Shown here: positions 43,428-53,500 of the stretch, piece by piece
Position numbering within the stretch: position 1 is the stretch's first letter
Layout of the letters: each line of letters begins with the position of its first letter
DNA from: Algorimicrobium hallyeonense
GTDB lineage: Bacteria > Bacteroidota > Bacteroidia > Flavobacteriales > Flavobacteriaceae
NCBI RefSeq assembly: GCF_042657385.1
Contig: NZ_JBHSLA010000006.1
Coordinates: forward strand, 1 to 64,000
DNA: 64,000 bases
Reading direction: 5' to 3'
Translations under genes and position numbers: made by a program
The notes under the pieces: generated by a model
The model's input: the letters and a program-made list of their open reading frames with translations, nothing else
The model's database searches: none
Told to the model about the DNA's origin: nothing

Positions 43428-44096
43428 ATGACATTCTTTCATAAGCATCCATACCAACCTTTTATTCAAAAGGATACCACCAAATTAATTGTGGGCACCT
43501 TACCACCACCACGTTTTTCTACTGGTGATTTGCTTGAAAAGGACGTCGATTTCTGCTATGGGAGTTATTATAATAGTCTTTGGTTGTTTATTGATGAAAT
43601 TCATAATTTAAATTTTCGTTATGACAATTCTGAAGAAGCCATTATAGAACGCCAACAGTTTTTAATTCAGCATAAAATTGGCGTTTGTGATATTGTAGCA
43701 AGTGCGGAACGTGAAAAAATAGACGCATCGGATTTAGGCATGACAAACATCATATTGCGGGATATCTTGGGTTATTTAAAGAAATACCCAAATATTGACA
43801 CCTTGTTATTTACAGGAGGAAACAGTAAAAACGGTCCAGAATACTTCTTCCGAAAGCATTTAAAAACTTATAATTTGAAATTGGAAGTGCTTTCTAATGA
43901 GGTTCCAAGAATTCATCAATTCAATATGAACACAGAATCCACAGAACGCATTATCAAAACAGTTTCCTTGACTTCTGGGTCTGGTGCAGCCAATATTTCT
44001 ATAAGTAGGTTGCCACTTTACAAGCATTTAAAGGCACGCAATCCTGACTTTAATACCTTCGATTTTCGGGTAATGCAGTATCGCGAATTTATCTAG
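43428..44096 (+). CDS. Uracil-DNA-glycosylase-superfamily-like protein
   Basis: 222 residues. VGTLPPPRFS resembles the first motif of family 4/5-like or MUG-type glycosylases (GxxPP), DVDFCYGSYYNSLW follows, and LLFTGGNSKNG sits where the second motif is expected. The catalytic acid cannot be assigned by eye. Probably removes damaged bases such as uracil, but it could be a non-catalytic family member. No obvious operon partner. Confidence 0.6.
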   Translation: MTFFHKHPYQPFIQKDTTKLIVGTLPPPRFSTGDLLEKDVDFCYGSYYNSLWLFIDEIHNLNFRYDNSEEAIIERQQFLIQHKIGVCDIVASAEREKIDASDLGMTNIILRDILGYLKKYPNIDTLLFTGGNSKNGPEYFFRKHLKTYNLKLEVLSNEVPRIHQFNMNTESTERIIKTVSLTSGSGAANISISRLPLYKHLKARNPDFNTFDFRVMQYREFI

Positions 44097-44209
44097 AAAA
44101 AAACGCCATTATTGCGGATTAGACAGGAATTATCAGAATTTTATCGATTTTATATATAATCTGAAGTTGAAAAATACTATTTTAACAACCGTTAAAAAAT
44201 TAATCAATA

Positions 44210-45451
44210 ATGAAAAATAATTTACTTCTCCTTATCGCCTTCCTACTTATTGCTTCATGTTCCGATGATGATGACCCGGTAACGGTTCAACAATGTGCCA
44301 AACCAACAGGTGTTATTGCTAATACCATAACATTTGAAAGTGCTGAAATAATTTGGACCGACGCCAATAGCGCAACTTCTTTTACCGTTGAATATGGTTT
44401 ATCTGGCTTTATGCTAGGTTCAGGCACCACTATTAATCGGGCTGAAACTTCTGTTATGCTAACGAATCTTGCCGCCAATACGAGTTATGATGTTTATATT
44501 AAAACAATTTGCAGCATTGACAATTCCAGTATGTATTCGGATGTTTTCAACTTTACCACCTCTGCTCCTTTAGTGATTCCAGAACTCCTTCCAAATCTTT
44601 CGGATTTGAATTTATTTGCAGGAAACCTAAACGATTTAACACCAAGCTCTCGTGCTTTCGAATACAACTTAAATACGCCATTATTTACAGACTACGCGCA
44701 CAAACAGCGTTTAATAGCCTTGCCTCCAGGAACAACTATGGATTTTGTGGATAACGGATTTCCAGATTTTCCAGATAATACGGTTATATCAAAAACTTTT
44801 TATTACAATAATGATGAGCGTGACGAATCATTAGGAAAAACAATTATTGAAACGCGAATTTTAATTAAAATTAATGGTGTTTGGGAATTAGGAAATTATA
44901 AGTGGAATGCCATCCAAACGGATGCCGTTTTAGATGATATGGCACATACCGTTCCTGTATCCTTTATTGACGATAGCGGAACCACTAACACTATAAATTA
45001 TGGTGTTCCGTCCATGCAAGACTGTATTAACTGCCATAATAGTAGTAATATAATTACGCCTATTGGACCAAAAATGAGAACTATGAATTTTAATAATCAG
45101 CTTCAAGACTTTATTAATGCTGGACATTTATCAAACCTTTCAGACCCTTCAAGCGTTACGACATTGCCAAATTGGGAAGACACTAGCTATACAATTGAAG
45201 AGCGTTCTCGCGCCTATTTTGATGTTAATTGTGCACATTGTCATTCCGATGGTGGCTATTGCGAATTCCAGTCTGAATTACGTTTAACATACGAAACTCC
45301 TTTTGCTGAATCCATGATTCTTGAACGCAAAGGCAGTATTGATAATCGTATGCGTAATTATAATCCTGGTATTAGTATGCCATTAATTGGCACTAGTATT
45401 GTTCATAGTGAAGGTTATGATTTAATTCGCCAATATTTAAACTCCTTATAG
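44210..45451 (+). CDS. Lipoprotein with fibronectin type III domain and diheme cytochrome c region
   Basis: 413 residues. Signal peptide with lipobox IASC followed by an acidic DDDDP anchor linker. A fibronectin type III domain (about 27-118) precedes a large domain containing two heme c motifs: CINCH (272-276) and CAHCH (341-345). The second part resembles the SO2930/HNE-type diheme family (TIGR03806-like) of unknown function. It is probably surface or periplasmic redox protein; partner unknown. The FN3-cytochrome fusion is unusual. Terminated by a strong hairpin at 45473. Confidence 0.75.
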   Translation: MKNNLLLLIAFLLIASCSDDDDPVTVQQCAKPTGVIANTITFESAEIIWTDANSATSFTVEYGLSGFMLGSGTTINRAETSVMLTNLAANTSYDVYIKTICSIDNSSMYSDVFNFTTSAPLVIPELLPNLSDLNLFAGNLNDLTPSSRAFEYNLNTPLFTDYAHKQRLIALPPGTTMDFVDNGFPDFPDNTVISKTFYYNNDERDESLGKTIIETRILIKINGVWELGNYKWNAIQTDAVLDDMAHTVPVSFIDDSGTTNTINYGVPSMQDCINCHNSSNIITPIGPKMRTMNFNNQLQDFINAGHLSNLSDPSSVTTLPNWEDTSYTIEERSRAYFDVNCAHCHSDGGYCEFQSELRLTYETPFAESMILERKGSIDNRMRNYNPGISMPLIGTSIVHSEGYDLIRQYLNSL

Positions 45452-45472
45452 TAGGTTATAAAGTAGAGAAAC

Positions 45473-45506
45473 AAAAACCCAATGATATCGCTATCATTGG
45501 GTTTTT
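45473..45506. terminator. Bidirectional terminator, 15-bp perfect stem
   Basis: AAAAACCCAATGATA pairs perfectly with TATCATTGGGTTTTT around a TCGC loop. It serves the cytochrome gene (+) and the convergent repeat-protein gene (-). Confidence 0.9.
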
Positions 45507-45522
45507 AACTAACCAACTAAAA

Positions 45523-45996
45523 CTAATATGAAAAACTAAATTTATTTATTAGGATTAAACCCTTTAGGTAAATATCCTGGATATTGAAATTAAACTGAAC
45601 ATCTTCTTCTATTTCTATTAAAGAAATTTTTTCCCAATTAATATCGTCTTTGCCTTTTAATGGGTTAAAGTCTTTTGGCAAGTAGGCATGCGTATCAAAA
45701 CCTAAATTTATATCTTCTGGTAAATCTATCAGAACAATTTCCTTCCAATTAATATCATTCTTGCCCTCTAAAGGATTAAAATTATTAGGCAAATATTGCT
45801 TGACATCAAAACCTAAATCAATAGGCTCATCCATTTCAATTACATGTACATCCTGAATGCTAATTACAGAATTATTTGAAACATGATTATGTTTGTGCTT
45901 GTGTGGATTGGTTGTAAAATTATCAGGTACTAAATTGCTAGCCACGGTTGTACTTGCTGCAAGTAATAATCCGCTTATGACTAATAAATGTCTCAT
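45523..45996 (-). CDS. Secreted tandem-repeat protein with apparent C-terminal frameshift
   Basis: 157 residues from the ATG at 45996 (start of a signal peptide; an upstream ATG at 46017 adds 7 residues). After a His-rich stretch (HKHKHNH) come two 37-residue repeats, each of the form I(D/N)LGFD...YLP..FNPL.GK.DINW..I.LI, and a partial third beginning EDVQFNFN. In the third, the YLP..FNP motif is in another frame (YLPKGFNPNK, ending at 45542), so the present C-terminus IYLKGLILINKFSFSY is probably the product of a 1-base deletion near 45574-45582. Function unknown; the family is typical of flavobacteria. Confidence 0.65.
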   Translation of the reverse strand: MRHLLVISGLLLAASTTVASNLVPDNFTTNPHKHKHNHVSNNSVISIQDVHVIEMDEPIDLGFDVKQYLPNNFNPLEGKNDINWKEIVLIDLPEDINLGFDTHAYLPKDFNPLKGKDDINWEKISLIEIEEDVQFNFNIQDIYLKGLILINKFSFSY

Positions 45997-46304
45997 TTTC
46001 TGTTTATGTATTAACATTTATCTATTAGACTTAAAAGACCTTAAAAGGTTTCATTTATTTAGAAATATTTAACACTAAACATCTGAATTTAAGAATACTT
46101 AGCAGTTCAGAACAAAAAAACTTCCAAAGGCAATTTCAATTTAGATAATAGCTCTTATCTCTGCTTATTTATATAGTTTGAAATAGAGAGACACCTTGTT
46201 TTCACACTATAATTACCAACCAAAATCTAATACTTAAAATTATAACATTAAACCTTTTTAATATTTCCATGTCTTATATGTACAAACTTTAATACTTATA
46301 AATC

Positions 46305-46760
46305 ATGAAAAAAATATTTTTAATTGCTTTAGCATTAGTAACTTTTCAATTATCTGCTCAAGACAAAAAACAAATGCATAAAAAAGGTGAACGAGCTGAA
46401 AAGATGCAAGCGTACACTCCAGAAGAAATGGCGGAATTGCAAACTAAAAAATTAACGTTGGATTTAGATTTAACGAAAGAACAACAAAAACAAGTTATGA
46501 CATTGAACCTGGAAGCCGCAAAAGAACGCAAAGCCATGATGGAAAAGCGTCAAGAATTTCAGAAAGAAAAAGAAGCGAAGTCAGTTTCGAAAGACGACAA
46601 GCTTAAAATGAAAAATGACAGGTTGGATAAGCAAATTGCTATGAAAGCTAAAATGAAAGAGATTTTAAATGATGAGCAATACGTTAAATGGGAGAAGCTT
46701 CAAAAGAAACGCAAGGAAAAAGGACGCAATTCAAGAAAGCAGAAAAAACATGGAAAATAA
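46305..46760 (+). CDS. Secreted Lys/Glu-rich helical protein (Spy/CpxP-like in composition)
   Basis: 151 residues. Signal peptide (cleaved after QLSAQ), then a charged, almost wholly helical protein. LTKEQQKQVMTLNLEAAKER and ILNDEQYVKWEKLQKK resemble the LTxxQ repeats of Spy/CpxP-type periplasmic chaperones, but no firm family match can be made by eye. The tail is strongly basic. A terminator at 46787-46823 follows. The gene at 46872 has a closely similar signal peptide. Confidence 0.65.
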   Translation: MKKIFLIALALVTFQLSAQDKKQMHKKGERAEKMQAYTPEEMAELQTKKLTLDLDLTKEQQKQVMTLNLEAAKERKAMMEKRQEFQKEKEAKSVSKDDKLKMKNDRLDKQIAMKAKMKEILNDEQYVKWEKLQKKRKEKGRNSRKQKKHGK

Positions 46761-46786
46761 AATTTGAGTTGGTTAATTAGTTTACT

Positions 46787-46823
46787 AAAAGGCAGATATG
46801 AATTAAAATATCTGCCTTTTTTT
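46787..46823 (+). terminator. Rho-independent terminator
   Basis: 13-bp perfect stem AAAAGGCAGATAT/ATATCTGCCTTTT, eight-base loop, T-run. Confidence 0.88.
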
Positions 46824-46871
46824 ATATTAAAAAAAATATCGCTAAATTACAATCACTAAAAAAACTCTATT

Positions 46872-47261
46872 ATGAAAAAATTACTAGTTATTGTATTGGC
46901 TTTAATAGGTATGCAGCTTTCTGCACAAGATTTAAACAGTTTAAGCACTACGGCATCTAGCGAATCCAGCTCTATGATTGATCAAATAGCTGGAGATCAG
47001 GTTAGAAAATTTGCCAAAAAATTAAATTTAAATGAATCGCAACAAAAAATGGCTTCAGATTTAGTAGTAAGTCAGTTGAAATCACCGAAGTTTCAAAAAT
47101 TAATTGGGGATTCTGCTAGTAAACTTTTAGGATCGGGGTCCAGTGATAATTTGGATGATATTTCAAGAGCATTATTAGACGAACCGAAATTTCAAAATGA
47201 CATGAAAAAGGTTTTAGATGACGATCAGAAAGAAGAATTCAGTAAAATGCTTCCTATATAA
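46872..47261 (+). CDS. Small secreted protein of unknown function
   Basis: 129 residues. Signal peptide (KKLLVIVLALIGMQLSAQ) much like that of the protein at 46305. The mature part has a Ser-rich start, helices KFAKKLNLNESQQKMASDLV and a C-terminal ALLDEPKFQNDMKKVLDDDQ, repeating the 'LNLxxxQ' and 'LxDxQ' pattern of the neighbour. The two may be distant paralogues. No enzymatic motif seen. Confidence 0.6.
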   Translation: MKKLLVIVLALIGMQLSAQDLNSLSTTASSESSSMIDQIAGDQVRKFAKKLNLNESQQKMASDLVVSQLKSPKFQKLIGDSASKLLGSGSSDNLDDISRALLDEPKFQNDMKKVLDDDQKEEFSKMLPI

Positions 47262-47288
47262 TTAGGAGCTTTAATTTATGAGTGTTAC

Positions 47289-47320
47289 AAAAAAGCGACC
47301 TGAAATTCAGATCGCTTTTT
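47289..47320. terminator. Bidirectional terminator
   Basis: AAAAAGCGA/TCGCTTTTT stem with inner CTGAA/TTCAG, between the + gene at 46872 and hemL on the minus strand. Confidence 0.8.
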
Positions 47321-47323
47321 AAT

Positions 47324-48610
47324 TTATAAAGTTTTAGCAACTTTGCCAACTACTTCAATTGTTTTATCCAGATCATCATAACTTAAAGCATCTGTAATAA
47401 ACCATGTTTCAAATGCACTTGGCGCTATATAAATACCACGATCTAGCAAACCATGAAAAAACTTTTTAAAGGTTTCATTATTTCCATTGGCAGCCGATTG
47501 AAAATCTACAACAGGGGTATCTGAAAAATGAACAGATATCATGGAACCAACTCTATTAATGGTATGAACGATATTGTTTTCAGTTAAAACTTTAGACATC
47601 CCATTATGCAAATAGGCTGTTTTTTCTTCTAGACGTCTATAAATTTCATCATCCGTATTCAATGCCTGTAGCATTGCCAAACCAGCCGCCATAGCTAACG
47701 GATTACCACTTAATGTTCCTGCCTGATAAACAGGCCCTTGCGGTGCTAAATGATTCATTATTTCTTCACGAGCTGCAAACGCACCAACTGGTAAACCGCC
47801 TCCTATTACTTTTCCAAAACAAACGATATCCGCTTTAATACCATATAATTGCTGAACGCCTCCTTTTGATAAGCGGAAACCCGTCATAACCTCATCAAAA
47901 ATTAAAAGAATATTATGTTCTGTACATAAATCTCTTAAGCCTTGTAGAAAATTTTGTTTAGGAGGAATACATCCCATATTCCCTGCCACAGGCTCTAAAA
48001 TAATACAGGCTATCTCATTAATATTTGCTTGAATTAATTCTTTAACGTTTTCTAAATCGTTAAAATTAGCTAATAAAGTATCTTTAGCTGTACCTTGTGT
48101 TACACCTGGACTATTTGGTGATCCGAAGGTTACAGCACCACTTCCTGCCTGAATTAAAAAACTATCACTATGACCATGATAACAACCGGCAAACTTTATA
48201 ATTTTATCTTTTCCTGTAAAACCACGTGCTAAACGAACAGCACTCATACAAGCTTCGGTTCCCGAATTTACAAATCTAATTTTATCAATATTAGGAACCA
48301 TGGAAACCGCCAATTCAGCAATTTTAGTTTCAATTTCCGTCGGTGTTCCGAAGGATGTTCCAAGCTTTGTTTTTTCAACGACCGCATCAACTACGGGTTG
48401 AAAAGCATGACCTAAAATCATGGGTCCCCAAGAATTAATGTAATCGATATATTGATTATCATCTTCATCTATTAAATAAGGTCCATGCGCTTTTTTTATA
48501 AAAATAGGTGTTCCTCCAACAGCTCCAAATGCTCTTACGGGAGAGTTTACACCACCTGGGATTACTTTTTCAGCTTGTGCAAAAAGCGCACTACTTCTTT
48601 TGTATTGCAT
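47324..48610 (-). CDS. hemL: Glutamate-1-semialdehyde 2,1-aminomutase
   Basis: 428 residues. A class III PLP aminotransferase making 5-aminolevulinate in the C5 heme pathway. The N-terminal PGGVNSPVRAFGAVGG, the INSWGPMILGH block, the FDEVMTGFR Asp and the PLP lysine in DIVCFGKVIGGGLPVG are all typical. Followed on the minus strand by a bidirectional terminator. It follows the glucosaminidase gene by 12 bases, although the functions are unrelated. Confidence 0.95.
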   Translation of the reverse strand: MQYKRSSALFAQAEKVIPGGVNSPVRAFGAVGGTPIFIKKAHGPYLIDEDDNQYIDYINSWGPMILGHAFQPVVDAVVEKTKLGTSFGTPTEIETKIAELAVSMVPNIDKIRFVNSGTEACMSAVRLARGFTGKDKIIKFAGCYHGHSDSFLIQAGSGAVTFGSPNSPGVTQGTAKDTLLANFNDLENVKELIQANINEIACIILEPVAGNMGCIPPKQNFLQGLRDLCTEHNILLIFDEVMTGFRLSKGGVQQLYGIKADIVCFGKVIGGGLPVGAFAAREEIMNHLAPQGPVYQAGTLSGNPLAMAAGLAMLQALNTDDEIYRRLEEKTAYLHNGMSKVLTENNIVHTINRVGSMISVHFSDTPVVDFQSAANGNNETFKKFFHGLLDRGIYIAPSAFETWFITDALSYDDLDKTIEVVGKVAKTL

Positions 48611-48622
48611 AAAATTTATACT

Positions 48623-49444
48623 TTAATTAGATTTTACCACTATTAAATCTCCAATATTTAAATTATTAGATGATAAATTATTGAGGCGTTTTAAATTTTC
48701 AACGGTTGTATTGTAGCGTTTTGAAAGTGAATAAAGGGTGTCACCTTTAACCACTCGATGAGAAGATTCCATAGACGAACTAACTTCAGCAACTCGTGTT
48801 TTTTTTCCAGTAACTATTTCATCATATTTGTACAATTCATAACGCTCAATAAGACTAATTAATTTATCAGGGTACTTTCTATCCGTTGCATATCCTGCAG
48901 CTTTTAAACCTTTAGCCCAGCCTTCATAGTCGTCAATTTCCAATTCAAATAACTTGTAATAACGTTTACGTTCCTTCAAGAATAGTGAATGATCACGATA
49001 GGAATATTTGGCATCATTATACTTTCGGAAACATTCTTGATCGGCATCATCATCATGATAAATTCTAGCACCTGTCCATTCATGACATTTTATTCCAAAA
49101 TGATTTTTAGCTTCAACTGCCAAACGACCGCGACCCGAACTGGATTCTAAAATCCCTTGAGCTAAAGTAATACTAGCTGGAATTTGGTATAAGCGCATTT
49201 CTTCTTGAGCAATATCACTATACAATGCAATATAATCATCAATAGGACTATTGCTTATTACCACCTTTTTTTTAACAGGATATTCTGATGGCGTTTCCAC
49301 CGTTGGTTTTTTCACCTCTGGCGTTTTTACAACCCGCTCCGTTTTGGTTTTATTCTTGGATTTAGAAGCTGCTCGTTTTTTAGAACCACAACTAAAAACA
49401 ATTAATACCATACAAATTACTACTAGTACTCGCTTCATTTTCAT
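48623..49444 (-). CDS. Glucosaminidase-LysM lipoprotein
   Basis: 273 residues. Lipobox VFSC, a basic linker (about 20-50), a GH73-type glucosaminidase domain (about 65-205) with LAQGILESSSGRGRLA (catalytic Glu) and FGIKCHEWTG, then one LysM motif (about 229-272, VVKGDTLYSLSKRYNTTVEN). It should cleave peptidoglycan glycan strands while bound to the cell wall. It overlaps the upstream PLP-enzyme gene by 4 bases (ATGA). Confidence 0.88.
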   Translation of the reverse strand: MKMKRVLVVICMVLIVFSCGSKKRAASKSKNKTKTERVVKTPEVKKPTVETPSEYPVKKKVVISNSPIDDYIALYSDIAQEEMRLYQIPASITLAQGILESSSGRGRLAVEAKNHFGIKCHEWTGARIYHDDDADQECFRKYNDAKYSYRDHSLFLKERKRYYKLFELEIDDYEGWAKGLKAAGYATDRKYPDKLISLIERYELYKYDEIVTGKKTRVAEVSSSMESSHRVVKGDTLYSLSKRYNTTVENLKRLNNLSSNNLNIGDLIVVKSN

Positions 49445-50331
49445 TGAATTTTTATCATATTCTTCTTTTCTAAAATACGATTCATACCCTTAATTCCTTG
49501 TAGGCCTCCCGTATGAATCATTAGTATTTTAGCATCTTTAGGAAAATATCCTTTTTTTATCAAATCGCATACTCCAAAAGCCATTTTCCCTGTATAAATG
49601 GGGTCTAATGGTATATTAAATTGTTGCTTAAAATCATTAATAAAACTAATTAATTCCAAATTTATTTTAGCATAACCTCCAAAATGATAATCCGAAATTA
49701 AATCCCAATTTTCCCGCTTTGCAAATTTACTAATATCTTTCCGTAAAAAATCACCTTTAAGGGCAGGAAAACCAAGAATTTTTTGATGTGCTTTTGCTGA
49801 ATTTATTAATCCAGAAATAGTACCACCCGTTCCCACTGCAGACGTAATGAAATCGAATTCCGTATCCTGTTCCGTTAATATTTCTTCACAACCTTTTATA
49901 GCTAATTCATTTGTACCACCTTCAGGTATTAAATAAAATTCGCCAAATTTATTCCTTAAATTCTCAATAAATGTTTCTGTTTCTTTTTCCCGATATGTGT
50001 CCCGTGAAACAAAATAAAATTGCATGCCTTGCGATTTTGCAAACTTTAAGGTTGGATTCTTCTGGATTTCTTTCGATAATTCTTCCCCTCGAATTACGCC
50101 TATAGTTTGAAACTTAAATCGATTTCCGGCCGCAGCAACTGCTGCAATATGGTTTGAATAAGCACCTCCAAAGGTTAAAAGTGTTTGAACATCTTGCTTT
50201 TTAGCTTCTAGAATATTGTATTTTAATTTACGATACTTGTTCCCTGATATAAATGGATCCACCAAATAGTCCGGTTTTACAAAAAGCTGATTATCAATAC
50301 GAATATTTAAATTTTCAGAAATCTCGAACAT
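49441..50331 (-). CDS. D-cysteine desulfhydrase / ACC deaminase family PLP enzyme
   Basis: 296 residues. Fold type II PLP enzyme; PLP lysine Lys32 in FISGNKYRKLKYN, GGAYSNHIAAVAAAG for the phosphate/substrate loop, and TSAVGTGGTISGL. Family members degrade D-cysteine (giving H2S) or 1-aminocyclopropane-1-carboxylate; residues that separate the two cannot be judged by eye. First gene of a three-gene unit with the glucosaminidase and hemL genes. Confidence 0.82.
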   Translation of the reverse strand: MFEISENLNIRIDNQLFVKPDYLVDPFISGNKYRKLKYNILEAKKQDVQTLLTFGGAYSNHIAAVAAAGNRFKFQTIGVIRGEELSKEIQKNPTLKFAKSQGMQFYFVSRDTYREKETETFIENLRNKFGEFYLIPEGGTNELAIKGCEEILTEQDTEFDFITSAVGTGGTISGLINSAKAHQKILGFPALKGDFLRKDISKFAKRENWDLISDYHFGGYAKINLELISFINDFKQQFNIPLDPIYTGKMAFGVCDLIKKGYFPKDAKILMIHTGGLQGIKGMNRILEKKNMIKIQ

Positions 50332-50533
50332 TATATAAATTTTAATAAATATTTATGCTTTATAGTTTTTTAGTTTACTTTTTTTAGTATATTTCAAAAT
50401 ATTATAATGAATTATCAGCTTTTTAACATTTAAACGATAATTTCATGACTAATAACCCCAAAACCTACCGCACAACACCTATTTGATTTGGTGAAAATAC
50501 AATTTGTATTTAATAAACCTCAAATAGTAGCTC

Positions 50534-53500
50534 ATGATTAAAAAATTACTCCTGCTAACAGGTATCTTATATTTATCAGTTTTTACAGATATTTTTGCTC
50601 AAGCTCCAGGTAACACATGTGTTGCCGCTGTTAATCTTACTTTACCAACCGCAGGTAACAGCATTACAACAGGCCCACGGAACTTGAGCAGTTTTACAGA
50701 TACCATAGATAATTTTAATTGTGAAAGCGGATTATATGGAGGAGGCCCTGATGGATTCTATAGTATAGTTGTTCCCGCAGGTGGTGGAGATTACACATTT
50801 GCATACACCACAGGAAATACGTATAAGTCATTTTCTATTCATACCGCATGCGCACCAACCACAGGAAATTGTGTTGGCGGCTTCGTTACAGGAACAAATA
50901 CAACTGGCAGTGCTACATACACTTTAGCCGCAGGCACTTATTATTTGGTGGTTGATAATTGGCCTTCCCCTGCATATGCAGAATACACATTGGTGATTAC
51001 GAGAAATGCACCGCCAACAAGCTATTGCACACCTTCATCAACTGCCAACGGTTACTATATAAATAACTTTTCTACTACTGGCGGTTTAACTAATATAACT
51101 CATAATGGCTCCGGTTTTTCAGCTGGTGGTTATGGTGATTTTACTGCTAGATCAGCTAGCCAAATTGCAGGTTCAAATATTAATTTTAGTGCTACCCATG
51201 TTGGAGGTACGTTTGAGACCAATATTTGGGTAGATTGGAATAGTGATTTTTCTTTCAACAATTCTAATGAAAACGTTTTTAACTCTCCGGGTTATCTAGC
51301 TACACAAACAGGCACTTTTACAGTGCCTGCTGCTACACCAGCCGGAACGTATCGAATGCGAGTACGATCAGATTGGTCCACATCAGATGTAAGCCCATGT
51401 GGGTTTGATGATAGAAGTGAGACTCATGATTATTTATTAATAATTGGTGTCCCTGTGGCTCCAGCTATAACTAGTTTAAGCAATAATGTAGGATGCACTG
51501 GAAGCTCTTTAACAATTACAGGCACAAATTTATCTGCTACATCTTCCGTAACTATTGGAGGAACTAATGCCACTGTTACGGCAAATACAGCAAACTCCAT
51601 TACCGTTACTGTTGGAACCGGAACTACAGGAACCGTATCTGTTACCACACCTGGAGGCACTATAACAAGCGCTGCCACTTTTACAGTAAACCCTCTACCA
51701 GCAAACCCTGCAAACCCTACAAGCAACTCCCCACAATGCAACCCAACTGGCGTTACCATTACAAGAAGTGGAACTCCTACCGGAGGAATTACTTGGTTTT
51801 GGCAAACCACTGCCAACGGAACAAATACTACAAATAATTCAAATACACCATTAGTTGTTAATACTTCTGGCAGATACTATATTAGAGCACAAAACAACGC
51901 TACAGGTTGCTGGAGTTCTGGATCTGGAAGTGTGTTAGTTACTGTTAATAATGCAATAAATAGTCTGTCTGGAGCCACTAACCCAACAAATAATACAACT
52001 AACGTTTGTTATGCTGGTTTAGGAGCAATTAACAGTATAAATTGGTCTGCTGCCGCAGGTGCAACGGGTTATGACGTATATTTTGGCACGAATGCGACTC
52101 CACCTTTGGTTAGTTCAAATCAAATTCCAAGAACTTATAATACAGGAACTCTATTAGCGAATACGCAATATTATTGGCGTGTAGTTCCAATTGGACCTTG
52201 TGGTCCGACTACAAATACGCCAATAACTTGGAATTTCAGAACGAGCACTGTACCCTGTGTGTGCACACCTTCGCCCTCAAGCGTTGATGGACAAGGGATA
52301 ACAAATGTGACGTTTAGCACAGTAAACAACACTACTGGAATTGAAGCAAATAATTATGGAAATTACACTTCGCAAGTTGGTACAGCTCTAGAAGGAAGCA
52401 CTTTACCCATTAGTGTGACTTTTGGCACTACGCTAGATTATGATACCACTATCTGGGTAGATTGGAATGATGATTTAGACTTTACAGGTCCAGGTGAAGA
52501 AATGTTTGTTGGAGAATCTCTAGGCGGAAATCCTAATACAATAAATGCGTCGTTTTTAATTCCCGGAGGTACTACTGGAACGCACCTTATGCGTATTGGC
52601 GGGCGAGATTTTGGGCCAGTTACAGATCCTTGTTATTCTGGAAGCTATGGTAGTTTTGAAGATTACTCCCTAACAATTACTCCTTTAAACTGTACAGCAA
52701 ACCCACAAGCTTTAACCGCAATTGTTACAACTACAACCACTACATCTTTAAGTTGGACAGCTCCAGTCCCTGCTCCTGCAAATGGATATGAATATATCGT
52801 ATCAACAGATAATACGACAACAACACCTGCAGGAGACATTACTGGCACCACTTCAGGAACAACTATAAACTTAACTGGTTTAGCGATAGGAACTACTTAT
52901 TATGTTTTTGTAAGAGGTATTTGTAACGCTGTAGATTTTGGTGCATGGTTCACCACAACTTTCAATACTGGCTGCACTGATATTGTAACAACACCAACCC
53001 TCTGTCCCACTGTAATAATTGATGAGCAAGGTAACAACCCTTTTAATGCAGATCCATTTATATCAGACCCAACTGTAAATTTAGATTGTAGCTTTCCTAC
53101 TGTTACTTTACAAGCAAATTCGAACTTAAAAGAAACCACTAGCTACCTTGTAGAACAAATAACATACCCAAATCCAGCTCCTAATTACGATTTTCCAACC
53201 CTTGGAAATAGCAACAATCAATCTATTACGACTGATGATTACTGGGCTGATTCTAAAACTAATCTTGGATTTGATTTTTGTTTTTATGAAAACTCATACA
53301 CTCAAACTTTAGTAAGTCCAAATGGAGCAATTACCTTCGATAGCAACATTGATGCAGGAGATTATGCTGGCTATAGTTTTAACAACAACCTACCTAGTAC
53401 AGTAGGAGCTTTATTTGAACAAACTATTTATGGAGTCTATCATGATATCATCCCTACCTCTTTACCTGTAGGTGCTATTAAAAGCCGAACTATTGGCACT

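Noticed and set aside
51430..51816. 128-residue minus-strand frame inside the giant T9SS gene
   Set aside because: Val/Pro-rich antisense of Thr/Gly-rich repeats; a shadow frame, as are the other minus-strand frames in this gene.
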